NCBI GenBank assembly: GCA_027058735.1
Contig: JALURZ010000082.1
Location: forward strand, 15,853-33,894
DNA: 18,042 bases
Reading direction: 5' to 3'
DNA from: Hyphomicrobiales bacterium
GTDB lineage: Bacteria > Pseudomonadota > Alphaproteobacteria > Rhizobiales > JALURZ01
Shown: positions 1 to 6,872 of the stretch, piece after piece
Layout of the letters: every line of letters starts with the position of its first letter
Numbering within the stretch: position 1 is the stretch's first letter
Position numbers and translations under genes: made by a program
Notes under the pieces: generated by a model
Database searches by the model: none
The model's input: the letters and a program-made list of their open reading frames with translations, nothing else
What the model was told of the DNA's origin: nothing

Positions 1-1
1 C

Positions 2-682
2 TTTATCGCACGGCAGTCGCTGGTGGCGGACAGGCCGGTCTATGATGCCGCCGAGTTCCCCGATCTCAGGCCGCTGGAAGACAACTGGGAACTGGTACAC
101 AAGGAACTGCTGGCGATTTTGAAACATCGCGACCTGATCCCGGCTTTCCACGAGCTTTCGCCCGACCAGAAGAAAATATCCAAGGGCGACAACTGGCGCA
201 CGTTTCCGCTGTTCGGCTTCGGCACCAAGGCGGAGCAGAACTGCAAGCTGTGCCCCGAGACGGCGCGGCTGCTGGAACAGGTCCCGAACATGCAGACCGC
301 CTTTTTTTCCATCCTCTCGCCGCATTACCACATCAAGGCGCACCGCGGCGTCACCAAGACCCTGCTGAGGTGCCACCTTGCCCTCATTGTGCCCAAGGAG
401 GCGGGCGCCTGCCGGATGCGGGTGGGCGATGTCACCTTTGAATGGAAGACCGGCAGGGCGGTCGTGCTGGATGACACCTATGATCACGAGGTGTGGAATG
501 ATTCGAACGAGGAGCGGGTCGTGCTGTTGTTCGATTTCGACCGGCCCATGAAGCTGCCCGGGCGGTTGCTGAACCGTTTCTTTATATCGCTGTTGCGGCT
601 GACGGCCTATTACAAGGACCCGATGAAGAATATCGCCGCTATCGAGAAACGCTTCAACGCGGCCATGGCGCAGGACGCCTGA
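2..682 (+). CDS. Aspartyl/asparaginyl beta-hydroxylase family protein (LpxO/OlsC-like), 5' end outside window
   Basis: The frame is open from the window edge (codons from base 2) to the TGA at 682, so the N-terminus is probably missing; the first in-window start would be a GTG at 23. About 225 residues are visible. The family's 2-oxoglutarate/Fe(II) landmarks are present: NWRTFPLFGFG, a paired-cysteine segment NCKLCPET, the iron-binding His in HIKAHRG, the co-substrate Arg in LLRCHLALIVP, and the distal His in YDHEVWND. Known members hydroxylate peptide Asp/Asn (AspH) or the C2 of lipid acyl chains (LpxO on lipid A, OlsC on ornithine lipid). Its place upstream of an ABC exporter and ceramide synthesis genes suggests a lipid substrate, such as the ceramide N-acyl chain, but that is inference. 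The family call is firm and the substrate is unknown. Confidence 0.87.
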   Translation, partial: FIARQSLVADRPVYDAAEFPDLRPLEDNWELVHKELLAILKHRDLIPAFHELSPDQKKISKGDNWRTFPLFGFGTKAEQNCKLCPETARLLEQVPNMQTAFFSILSPHYHIKAHRGVTKTLLRCHLALIVPKEAGACRMRVGDVTFEWKTGRAVVLDDTYDHEVWNDSNEERVVLLFDFDRPMKLPGRLLNRFFISLLRLTAYYKDPMKNIAAIEKRFNAAMAQDA

Positions 683-736
683 CATCCGCATTTTCCCTTT
701 CCAGGCCCGGACGCGGCGCTGGTAATGTGCCCAAAT

Positions 737-770
737 CACTGATATCAGATAGCATCTGCATCGATCAGAT
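737..770. promoter_or_regulatory. Cluster of short inverted repeats upstream of the ABC exporter gene
   Basis: The 151-base gap between the hydroxylase and the exporter holds a perfect palindrome CTGATATCAG (739-748). Overlapping it are CAGAT (746-750), ATCTG (754-758) and CAGAT again (766-770), which form two alternative 5-bp-arm repeats. The segment is AT-richer than its surroundings and lies 64-95 bases before the exporter's ATG, as an operator or promoter region might. No convincing -35/-10 pair was found and no regulator can be named. Confidence 0.3.
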
Positions 771-833
771 GGAAAAGCGCGGTGGAGCGGTCCGCCAGGC
801 GCGTATTCGTTTGCTGTCCATGGTCACGCGTCA

Positions 834-2549
834 ATGATCGGCATCTTGAAAATTTTTTTCGGCGCCGAAGGAACCCGCCCGTTTCTGGTGCTGCTGCTGC
901 TGGTGCTGGCCGGTTTCGCCGAAGCCCTCAGCCTGACGACGCTGCTGCCCACGATCGCGGAAATCAGCGGACGCGGCGGCGAGACCTCCAGCGCCGGCGC
1001 GTTCATTTTCAAAATGCTTACGGATATCGGCCTGACCCCCAGCATTCCGGTGCTCATCGTGATCGTGGTCGCCGGCCTGTGCGTCAAGGCCGTCTTGTCT
1101 TTCGCCGCGCTCAGCTATGTGGGCTTCGCCGTTTCCGAGGTGGCGACGGGGCTGCGCAAGCGGCTGATACAAAACCTGATGAAGGTGCGCTGGGCCTATT
1201 TCAAGGAAAAGCGCGTCGGCCAGATCGCCAATTCGATCAGCAACGATGCGACCCGCGCGGGCACGGCCTATCTGACCGCGGCCAAGACGCTGACTTTCCT
1301 GCTTCAGGGGCTGGTCTATGTGGTGGTCGCGTTCATCATTTCGTGGCGGCTGGCCATTCTGGGAATAATCGCGGGCAGCGCCTTGATCGCGATCATGAGC
1401 GCGCTGGTCAAAATGTCGAAAAGGGCGGCCCGCAACCAGACCGCGCGCACCTCCGATCTGGTGACCTTCCTTTCCGATACGCTCCACAACATCAAGCCGA
1501 TCAAGGCGATGTCGCGTCAGGAGACCTTTGCAAGATTTCTCGACAACCGCACCAGACGGCTGCGAAAGTCGCTGCGCAAGCAGGTCATTGCCGCGCAGGC
1601 GGTGATTTACGGCGAGGAGGTGTTCATCGCCATCGTGCTGGGCGTCTCGATCTATCTGGCGACGGTCCACTGGGGCGTCCCGATATCGGAACTCGTCGTG
1701 CTGGGCATCATCTTTTACCAGGTGGTTTCGATCATCGGAAAAATGCTCCGGTTCCTGCAAAAGTCATTCGAATATGAAAGTGCCTACTGGGCCGTCTACC
1801 GGCTGGTGGAGGAAACCCGCCAGGTCGGCGAACGGCGCACGGGCACCAAGACGCCGACCCTCTCCAGTGGCTGCGTTTTCCGGAATGTTGCGTTCGATTT
1901 TCCCGACACCGATGTGCTGCGCAACGTGAATATTGAAATCGATGCCGGCGGCATCACCGTTCTCAGTGGCGTGTCCGGCGCCGGCAAGACGACGATTATT
2001 GATTTGCTGCTGGGGTTCTATGAACCCGACAAGGGCGAGGTCCTTGTCGATGGCGTGGCCCTGGGCGAGCTGGATATTGACAAATGGCGCCAGAAGATCG
2101 GCTACATCCCGCAGGAGCTCACACTGTTCAACGACAGCATTTTCGCCAATGTGACGCTGGGCAACACGGGTTTCGGCAAGCTCGATGTTGAAATGGCGCT
2201 GCGGGAGGCCGGCGCCTGGAATTTCGTCAAGAAACTGCCGCGCGGCATGATGAGCGGTGTCGGCGAACATGGCGCCAAGCTGTCCGGGGGACAGCGCCAG
2301 AGGATCGCGATCGCCCGCGCGCTGGTGACCAAGCCCAACCTGCTCATTCTCGATGAAATCACCAGCGCGCTGGATCCCGAGACGGACCGCGAGGTCTGCG
2401 AAAACATTCAGAAGCTGGCGGGCCAGTACACCATCTTCAGCATCACCCACCGGCCCACATGGCAGAAGATCGCAACCCGCCTGTACCACATTGACGGCGG
2501 CCGTGTTGCACGCTCGAAGCCCAAGACCGTAACGGCGGCGAGCGCGTAA
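834..2549 (+). CDS. MsbA-like ABC exporter, fused permease and ATPase (half transporter)
   Basis: This 571-residue protein has the size and order of a homodimeric type IV exporter half. The membrane domain spans residues 1-325, with hydrophobic segments near 15-40, 70-95, 150-190 and 255-305. The ATPase domain follows from about 345, with Walker A GVSGAGKTT (379-387), signature LSGGQRQR (483-490), Walker B LLILDEITSALD (503-514) and the H-loop His in SITHRP (539). All catalytic residues look intact. No in-frame ATG or GTG lies between the upstream stop and 834, so that ATG is the start, although its ribosome binding site is weak. Exporters of this class move lipid A cores, peptides or drugs. 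The ceramide synthase gene starts 37 bases downstream, so flipping a ceramide or ceramide-phosphate across the inner membrane is a reasonable guess, not shown by sequence. Confidence 0.93.
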   Translation: MIGILKIFFGAEGTRPFLVLLLLVLAGFAEALSLTTLLPTIAEISGRGGETSSAGAFIFKMLTDIGLTPSIPVLIVIVVAGLCVKAVLSFAALSYVGFAVSEVATGLRKRLIQNLMKVRWAYFKEKRVGQIANSISNDATRAGTAYLTAAKTLTFLLQGLVYVVVAFIISWRLAILGIIAGSALIAIMSALVKMSKRAARNQTARTSDLVTFLSDTLHNIKPIKAMSRQETFARFLDNRTRRLRKSLRKQVIAAQAVIYGEEVFIAIVLGVSIYLATVHWGVPISELVVLGIIFYQVVSIIGKMLRFLQKSFEYESAYWAVYRLVEETRQVGERRTGTKTPTLSSGCVFRNVAFDFPDTDVLRNVNIEIDAGGITVLSGVSGAGKTTIIDLLLGFYEPDKGEVLVDGVALGELDIDKWRQKIGYIPQELTLFNDSIFANVTLGNTGFGKLDVEMALREAGAWNFVKKLPRGMMSGVGEHGAKLSGGQRQRIAIARALVTKPNLLILDEITSALDPETDREVCENIQKLAGQYTIFSITHRPTWQKIATRLYHIDGGRVARSKPKTVTAASA

Positions 2550-2586
2550 GCGCCCGCATTTTTCGAACATCTCGGGATGCCTGATC

Positions 2587-3750
2587 ATGGCTTTTTCTGC
2601 AAATCAATCGACCATCGGCGATATCCACGTCCGCGAAGTTGCCGGCAGGCGCGATATCGACCGGTTCATCAAGCTGCCGCATTCCATTTACGGCCCGGAC
2701 GACAACTGGATCGCGCCACTCAATTTCGAGCGCAGAGAACACATCAGCGCAAAAAAGAACCCGTTTTTCGAGCATGCCGAAGTGGCTCTCTTTCTGGCCT
2801 ACAGGGGCGCGACATGCGTCGGGCGCATATCGGCGCAGGTTTGCAGGCTGCATCTGGAGACCCACAATGACGGCGCGGGATTTTTCGGCTTTATCGAAGC
2901 GATCGACGATGCGGCCGTGTTCGAAGCGCTGTTCGAAACAGCAGGCGCCTGGTTGCGCGCGCGCGGCATGAAACGCATCCGCGGGCCGTTCAGCTTTTCG
3001 ATCAACGAGGAATCCGGCCTGCTGATCGATGGTTTCGACCGCCCCCCCTTCGTGTTCATGGGACACGCCAAGCCCTACTACGCCCGCCACATAGAAGCCC
3101 TGGGGTTCAAGAAGGCCAAGGACCTGGTCGCCTATGACTACAGCTCCACCTTCCAGATGTCGAAACAGGCTGAAATGCTGTGCCGGCGGGCCGGGCGCGT
3201 CGACAAGGTCCGGTTTCGCAATGTGCGCATGAACGATGTCGCCAATGAGGTCGATCTGATCAACGACATCTTCAACGATTCCTGGTCGGAAAACTGGGGG
3301 TTCGTTCCCATGACCCGGCGCGAGCTTGAAGAGATGGGCAAGAATCTCAAGCTGCTGGCCCGCCCGATTTCCATAAAATTCGCCGAGCTGGATGGCGAGG
3401 CCGTCGCCTTTGGCGTCGCCCTGCCCAATCTCAACGACATGATCAGCGATCTCAACGGGCGCCTGTTGCCGTTTGGATGGGCCAAGCTGTTATGGCGCGT
3501 CAAGATGCGGCGGCCCGATCCGATCCGCGTCGCGCTGCTGGGCGTGCGCAAGAAATACCAGCGCGGCCTTACCGGCTCCGCCCTGGCGCTGGGTATTATC
3601 GACGCGATCCGCACAAGCCACAGCGAGAAGGGGCCGTTCACCGCGGAGCTGTCCTGGATTCTCGAAGACAACGGCGGCATGCGCCGGATGATCGAAATGG
3701 TCGGCGGACGGGTCTACAAGACCTACCGCATCTATGAGCGTGCCCTGTGA
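2587..3750 (+). CDS. bcerS: GNAT-fold bacterial ceramide synthase (bCerS-like N-acyltransferase)
   Basis: This 387-residue protein looks like the large GNAT-type acyltransferases found beside bacterial serine palmitoyltransferases. Family features include an N-terminal FIKLPHSIYGPDDNWIAPL block, the core RIRGPFSFSINEESG (about 136-150), FMGHAKPYY, and a second GNAT-like half with SWSENWGFVPMT and AELSWILEDN near the C-terminus. In Caulobacter the corresponding enzyme acylates the amino group of the SPT product. It is unrelated to eukaryotic ceramide synthases and acts in the cytoplasm. The start ATG has a modest CGGGA upstream. The gene follows the exporter by 37 bases and its end overlaps the next gene, consistent with one transcript. 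The assignment rests on family resemblance and the SPT/CerR/ACP genes nearby; another lipid N-acyltransferase role cannot be excluded. Confidence 0.82.
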   Translation: MAFSANQSTIGDIHVREVAGRRDIDRFIKLPHSIYGPDDNWIAPLNFERREHISAKKNPFFEHAEVALFLAYRGATCVGRISAQVCRLHLETHNDGAGFFGFIEAIDDAAVFEALFETAGAWLRARGMKRIRGPFSFSINEESGLLIDGFDRPPFVFMGHAKPYYARHIEALGFKKAKDLVAYDYSSTFQMSKQAEMLCRRAGRVDKVRFRNVRMNDVANEVDLINDIFNDSWSENWGFVPMTRRELEEMGKNLKLLARPISIKFAELDGEAVAFGVALPNLNDMISDLNGRLLPFGWAKLLWRVKMRRPDPIRVALLGVRKKYQRGLTGSALALGIIDAIRTSHSEKGPFTAELSWILEDNGGMRRMIEMVGGRVYKTYRIYERAL

Positions 3751-4561
3751 TCCCATGGCCCGGGCGCGCTATACCGCCATATTGCTGGCCGGCAGCCGCG
3801 GACCCGACGATCCCATGGCGCGCTGTTTCAGGCGCGGGCACAAATGCCTGATCGAGGTCGCCGGACGCCCGATGATCGCCCATGCGCTGGCGACACTTGC
3901 ATCCTCGCCGCGCATTCGCGATGTCGTCATTTCGATCGAGCGGCGCGAACTTCTTGAAGACGAACCATCGCTCGAAACGCTGCTGAATGGATCCAACATC
4001 CGGATATCGCAGGCCGGATCAACGATATCCCGGAGCGTGGAACGCGCGATCGGCGCGAGCGGCGGCGCGTTTCCCTTTGTGCTCACAACAGCGGATCACG
4101 CGCTTCTCACAAACGAAATGCTCGATCATGTCTGCGCGGCGGCGGATACCTCTCAGGCCGACATTCTCATCGCCCTGGCGCGCTCTGAGACCATCGAGGC
4201 GCGTTATCCAGAGACGACCCGCACCTATCTGCGATTTGCCGACGGGCAGTATTCGGGATGCAATCTTTATGTGTTCAACACCGCGCATGCGCGCAAGGCG
4301 CTGGATTTCTGGCGTCAGATCGAGCGCCGCCGCAAATCCCCGTGGCGGCTTGTCCGCTCCCTTGGCGTGCGCGCGCTGTGGGCCTATGTGTCGGGCCGCC
4401 TTTCGACGGAAGACGCCATGACCCACGCCTCGCGCATGCTGAGGGCGCGCATCGAAATCGTCGACATGCCGTTTGCCGAAGCCGCGATCGACATAGACAG
4501 ACCGGACGATCTGAAGCTGGTCGAGCAGATTCTCGCCAAGCGTGCGCAGCTACCACTTTGA
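3734..4561 (+). CDS. MobA-like NTP transferase (GT-A fold nucleotidyltransferase)
   Basis: The 275-residue product carries an N-terminal nucleotide-binding segment AILLAGSRGPDD followed by HKCLIEVAGRPM. This is the MobA/CofC-type pattern, with a Lys in place of the usual RMG...DK block. A probable metal-binding Asp lies in LTTADHALLT (about residue 119). Enzymes of this fold join an NMP to a phosphorylated small molecule. CofC enzymes use phospho-lactate or 3-phosphoglycerate, so activation of phosphoglycerate has a precedent in this fold. A molybdopterin role is unlikely here. The gene starts inside the last 17 bases of the ceramide synthase gene; an alternative ATG at 3755, just after that gene's stop, is equally plausible and gives 268 residues. 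No clear ribosome binding site decides between them. The 3' end overlaps the convergent gene by 12 bases. Substrate unknown; headgroup activation for the sphingolipid is the best guess. Confidence 0.82.
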   Translation: MSVPCDPMARARYTAILLAGSRGPDDPMARCFRRGHKCLIEVAGRPMIAHALATLASSPRIRDVVISIERRELLEDEPSLETLLNGSNIRISQAGSTISRSVERAIGASGGAFPFVLTTADHALLTNEMLDHVCAAADTSQADILIALARSETIEARYPETTRTYLRFADGQYSGCNLYVFNTAHARKALDFWRQIERRRKSPWRLVRSLGVRALWAYVSGRLSTEDAMTHASRMLRARIEIVDMPFAEAAIDIDRPDDLKLVEQILAKRAQLPL

Positions 4562-5281
4562 AACAAGCAGACGGGCTTCCTGCAGATCGACGGGGAAATC
4601 GACCTCGCACCATTCATTGCCGTCGATGGAGCAGACCCGCACGTCGGTGGTTTTCGCCAGCATGCCGATGGCGGAGGGGAACCACTGGCGCAGGCCGCCG
4701 GGATCGAGCATCGCCTTGTGCAGAACCTCCGCATAGCGCGCCGGCCCCTCGTCGCAGAAACGGTAGATGCCGACCGCTTCGGCATTCACCGCTTCCAGCG
4801 GCAGGGTCTTGCCGATTTCGGTCAGCCGGTCGCCGTCCAGCATGACCTTCATGTCGTCATTGTCATATTCGTCCTTGTGCGCTATGGCGGCGGTGACCGG
4901 GGCCCGGGGCGCTGCCAGCAGATCCTCCACCATGCCGGCGCGAAACAGGTTGTCGCCATTGACCTGAATGAAGTCGCCATCCATCTCGTGACGCGCCATC
5001 CAGCAACTGGCCAGATTGTCGGCGACCGCATAGAAAGGATTGTAGAGCGTGCGGATCGACAGCCCCGGATTGCGCGCCTCCACCTGGCCCAGAACATCGT
5101 CCATGACGTCGGCGCGATACCCCGTCAACACAACGAACTCGGCGACGCCGCATGCGGCGAAGGCGTCGATCTGGCGCTCGATCAGACGGCGGCCGCCCAC
5201 ATCAAGCAGGGCTTTGGGGATTTCCTCCGTCAGCGGCAGCAATCGCTTGCCCTGGCCTGCTCCCAGGATCAGGACTTTCAC
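4550..5281 (-). CDS. LicC-like sugar-phosphate/phosphocholine-type cytidylyltransferase
   Basis: This 243-residue nucleotidyltransferase has GAGQGKRLLPLTEEIPKALL at its N-terminus, which is the GxGxR...PK signature of the hexose-1-P/LicC group. An Asp in QVNGDNLF (about 109) and another in CEVDFPVDL near the end should bind the metal. The ADNLASCW stretch resembles LicC-type CTP:phosphocholine enzymes, so CTP is the likely nucleotide. The start is a GTG at 5281 with GAGG nine bases upstream. It is the only gene of the central block on the minus strand, divergent from the metallophosphoesterase and convergent with the MobA-like gene (12-base overlap). Caulobacter CpgD is a phosphoglycerate cytidylyltransferase needed for ceramide diphosphoglycerate; this gene and the MobA-like one are both candidates for that job here. 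The exact substrate is inference. Confidence 0.86.
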   Translation of the reverse strand: MKVLILGAGQGKRLLPLTEEIPKALLDVGGRRLIERQIDAFAACGVAEFVVLTGYRADVMDDVLGQVEARNPGLSIRTLYNPFYAVADNLASCWMARHEMDGDFIQVNGDNLFRAGMVEDLLAAPRAPVTAAIAHKDEYDNDDMKVMLDGDRLTEIGKTLPLEAVNAEAVGIYRFCDEGPARYAEVLHKAMLDPGGLRQWFPSAIGMLAKTTDVRVCSIDGNEWCEVDFPVDLQEARLLVSKW

Positions 5282-5392
5282 GTGACGATGCCTCTATTTC
5301 TGTTACAACGCTGCTGAGGGTGGCCACTCAATGGCATTTCGCATGGCACGAGTCAACGCAAAGCACCGTGCGCCAGAAACCGGAAAAAACGC

Positions 5393-6340
5393 ATGTTCGT
5401 TCTTGCTCATCTGTCCGATACGCACATAGCGCCATTGCCGCGCGTTGCGCTCGGCGACGTTTTCGGGTTGCGCAAAATCAAGCGTCTGACCGGCCTTGCA
5501 TCCTGGAAGTTGAGCCGCCGTTCCATCCACCGGCGCGAGGTGCTGGACGCGCTGCGCCGCGATCTTGTGGAGCAGGCCCCCGATCATGTCGTACTGACCG
5601 GAGACCTGGTCAATATTTCGCTGCCCGAGGAATTCTCCAGCGCCCGCGAATGGCTGCAAGCCTTCGGCAAGCCCGACTGGATCAGCGTCATACCCGGCAA
5701 TCATGATGCCTATGTGCACGTGCCCTGGGACCGGTCGCTGGGGCAATGGCAGGCCTATATGTCGGATGAGCGCGCCGGGACCGGCCCCGGCGGCGGCCCC
5801 GCGCGCGCCCGGTTTCCCTATGTGCGCCGGCGCGGCGATATCCTGATTGCCGGGCTGTCCAGCGCCGTTGTGACGCCCCCCTTCTACGCCAGCGGACGGC
5901 TTGGGCCGGACCAGCTGGACAGGCTGCGCGTCATTCTTGAACAGGCCGCCGGGGAGCGCCCCGCACCGTTGCGCGTTGTGCTTGTTCATCATCCGCCGCT
6001 GACCGGCCTCAACACCGCGCGCAAGGCGCTTGAGGACGCCGCAGCCTTCGAAGCCGTCATGCGCCGCACCGGCGCCGGTCTGATTCTGCACGGCCACAAT
6101 CATCGCGACATGGTGACCTGGTTCAACGGGGCGGCGGGGCCCATCCCCGTCGTCGGGGTTGCTTCGGCATCGGCCGGCATCGTCCACCATGGCAGGCCGC
6201 TTGCCCGCTACAATCTCTATCGGATTGCGCGCAAGGCGAACAAATGGTCCATACAGGTGACGGAGCGGGGGCTGGATCAACCGCCCGGTGCGTTCAAGAC
6301 GATCCGGCGCTACCCCCTGGCGGGCCCGGGCGCGGGCTGA
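5393..6340 (+). CDS. Calcineurin-like metallophosphoesterase (CpdA/Icc type)
   Basis: The 315-residue protein shows the full dimetal phosphoesterase set in order: DTH (9-11), GDL (70-72), GNHD (102-105), VHHPP (about 201) and HGHNH (about 244). There is no signal peptide, so it should act in the cytoplasm. Family members hydrolyse cyclic nucleotides, phospholipid headgroups, UDP-diacylglucosamine (LpxH) or other phosphoesters; the sequence alone does not say which. The ATG at 5393 has only a weak GGAAAA upstream. It begins the + strand run that leads through the Lpt-like permeases to the headgroup genes. A role in trimming a CDP- or phospho-linked sphingolipid intermediate is possible, but a housekeeping phosphatase carried along is equally consistent. 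Confidence 0.9.
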   Translation: MFVLAHLSDTHIAPLPRVALGDVFGLRKIKRLTGLASWKLSRRSIHRREVLDALRRDLVEQAPDHVVLTGDLVNISLPEEFSSAREWLQAFGKPDWISVIPGNHDAYVHVPWDRSLGQWQAYMSDERAGTGPGGGPARARFPYVRRRGDILIAGLSSAVVTPPFYASGRLGPDQLDRLRVILEQAAGERPAPLRVVLVHHPPLTGLNTARKALEDAAAFEAVMRRTGAGLILHGHNHRDMVTWFNGAAGPIPVVGVASASAGIVHHGRPLARYNLYRIARKANKWSIQVTERGLDQPPGAFKTIRRYPLAGPGAG

Positions 6341-6353
6341 GGCGCCCTGAGTT

Positions 6354-6372
6354 GTGGCCATTTTATGGCCGC
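6354..6372 (+). other. Small hairpin between metallophosphoesterase and HIT genes
   Basis: GGCCAT (6356-6361) and ATGGCC (6365-6370) form a perfect 6-bp stem around a TTT loop, extended by a wobble and a GC pair. No T-run follows, so it is a poor intrinsic terminator. It could be an RNA stability or pausing element between the two genes, or chance. Confidence 0.3.
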
Positions 6373-6421
6373 ATATCACGGGCATTCAGGTCGCCGGACC
6401 CCGCCCTGAAAGAGGACTTTC

Positions 6422-6856
6422 ATGGCCAACGCGACGATGAAGAATTTCGGATATCCCGAAACTCTGGTGCACGAATACGAGCACTGGTGCGTGCTGCTGC
6501 GCCCGGCCCAGGCCACGCTCGGCGCGCTGGTGCTGGTCTGCAAGGATGAGGCGGAAGCCTTTTCAGCGATAACACCTGAAGCTTTCGGCGAACTGGCGGG
6601 CGTCGTGGCCGATATCGAACGCGGCCTGAATGGGTTTCGCCCCTACCGGAAAATCAACTACCTGATGCTGATGATGGTGGACCGCGACGTGCATTTTCAC
6701 GTGATCCCGCGCTATGATCGCGCGCAGGTGTTCCAGGGCGTTGAATTTCCCGACCCCGGCTGGCCGAAACTGCCTGACCTGGGTGCGGCGGTGAGCCTCG
6801 ATGAAGCACTCAGGCCGGCGCTGGTGGCGGCTTTGAAAAAGCACTGGAGCGCGTGA
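6422..6856 (+). CDS. HIT family nucleotide hydrolase/transferase with altered first His
   Basis: This is a 144-residue single HIT domain, the normal size for bacterial members. The active-site stretch reads DVHFHVIPRY (89-98), so the first position of the HxHxH triad is Asp while the middle, nucleophilic His (91) and the third His (93) are kept. KINYLMLMM just before it fits the family. HIT proteins split nucleotide phosphoanhydrides or transfer NMPs. In a locus with several CTP-using enzymes it might recycle CDP- or GDP-linked by-products, but this is speculation. The ATG is preceded by AGAGG at good spacing, and lptF starts 16 bases after its stop, so the two are probably co-transcribed. 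Confidence 0.88.
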   Translation: MANATMKNFGYPETLVHEYEHWCVLLRPAQATLGALVLVCKDEAEAFSAITPEAFGELAGVVADIERGLNGFRPYRKINYLMLMMVDRDVHFHVIPRYDRAQVFQGVEFPDPGWPKLPDLGAAVSLDEALRPALVAALKKHWSA

Positions 6857-6872
6857 TCGCGGGCAATCGGCA

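Noticed and set aside
831..1760. 309-codon minus-strand frame and 331-codon + frame overlapping the ABC exporter
   Set aside because: Both lie inside the exporter's membrane domain coding region and lack hydrophobic segments or motifs; shadows.
3734..4561. Molybdopterin-guanylyltransferase (mobA) role
   Set aside because: The segment only shares the fold; the usual RMGxDK block is missing and no molybdenum cofactor genes are nearby.
5303..6385. 360-codon minus-strand frame opposite the metallophosphoesterase
   Set aside because: The + strand protein has the complete phosphoesterase motif set; the antisense product has none.
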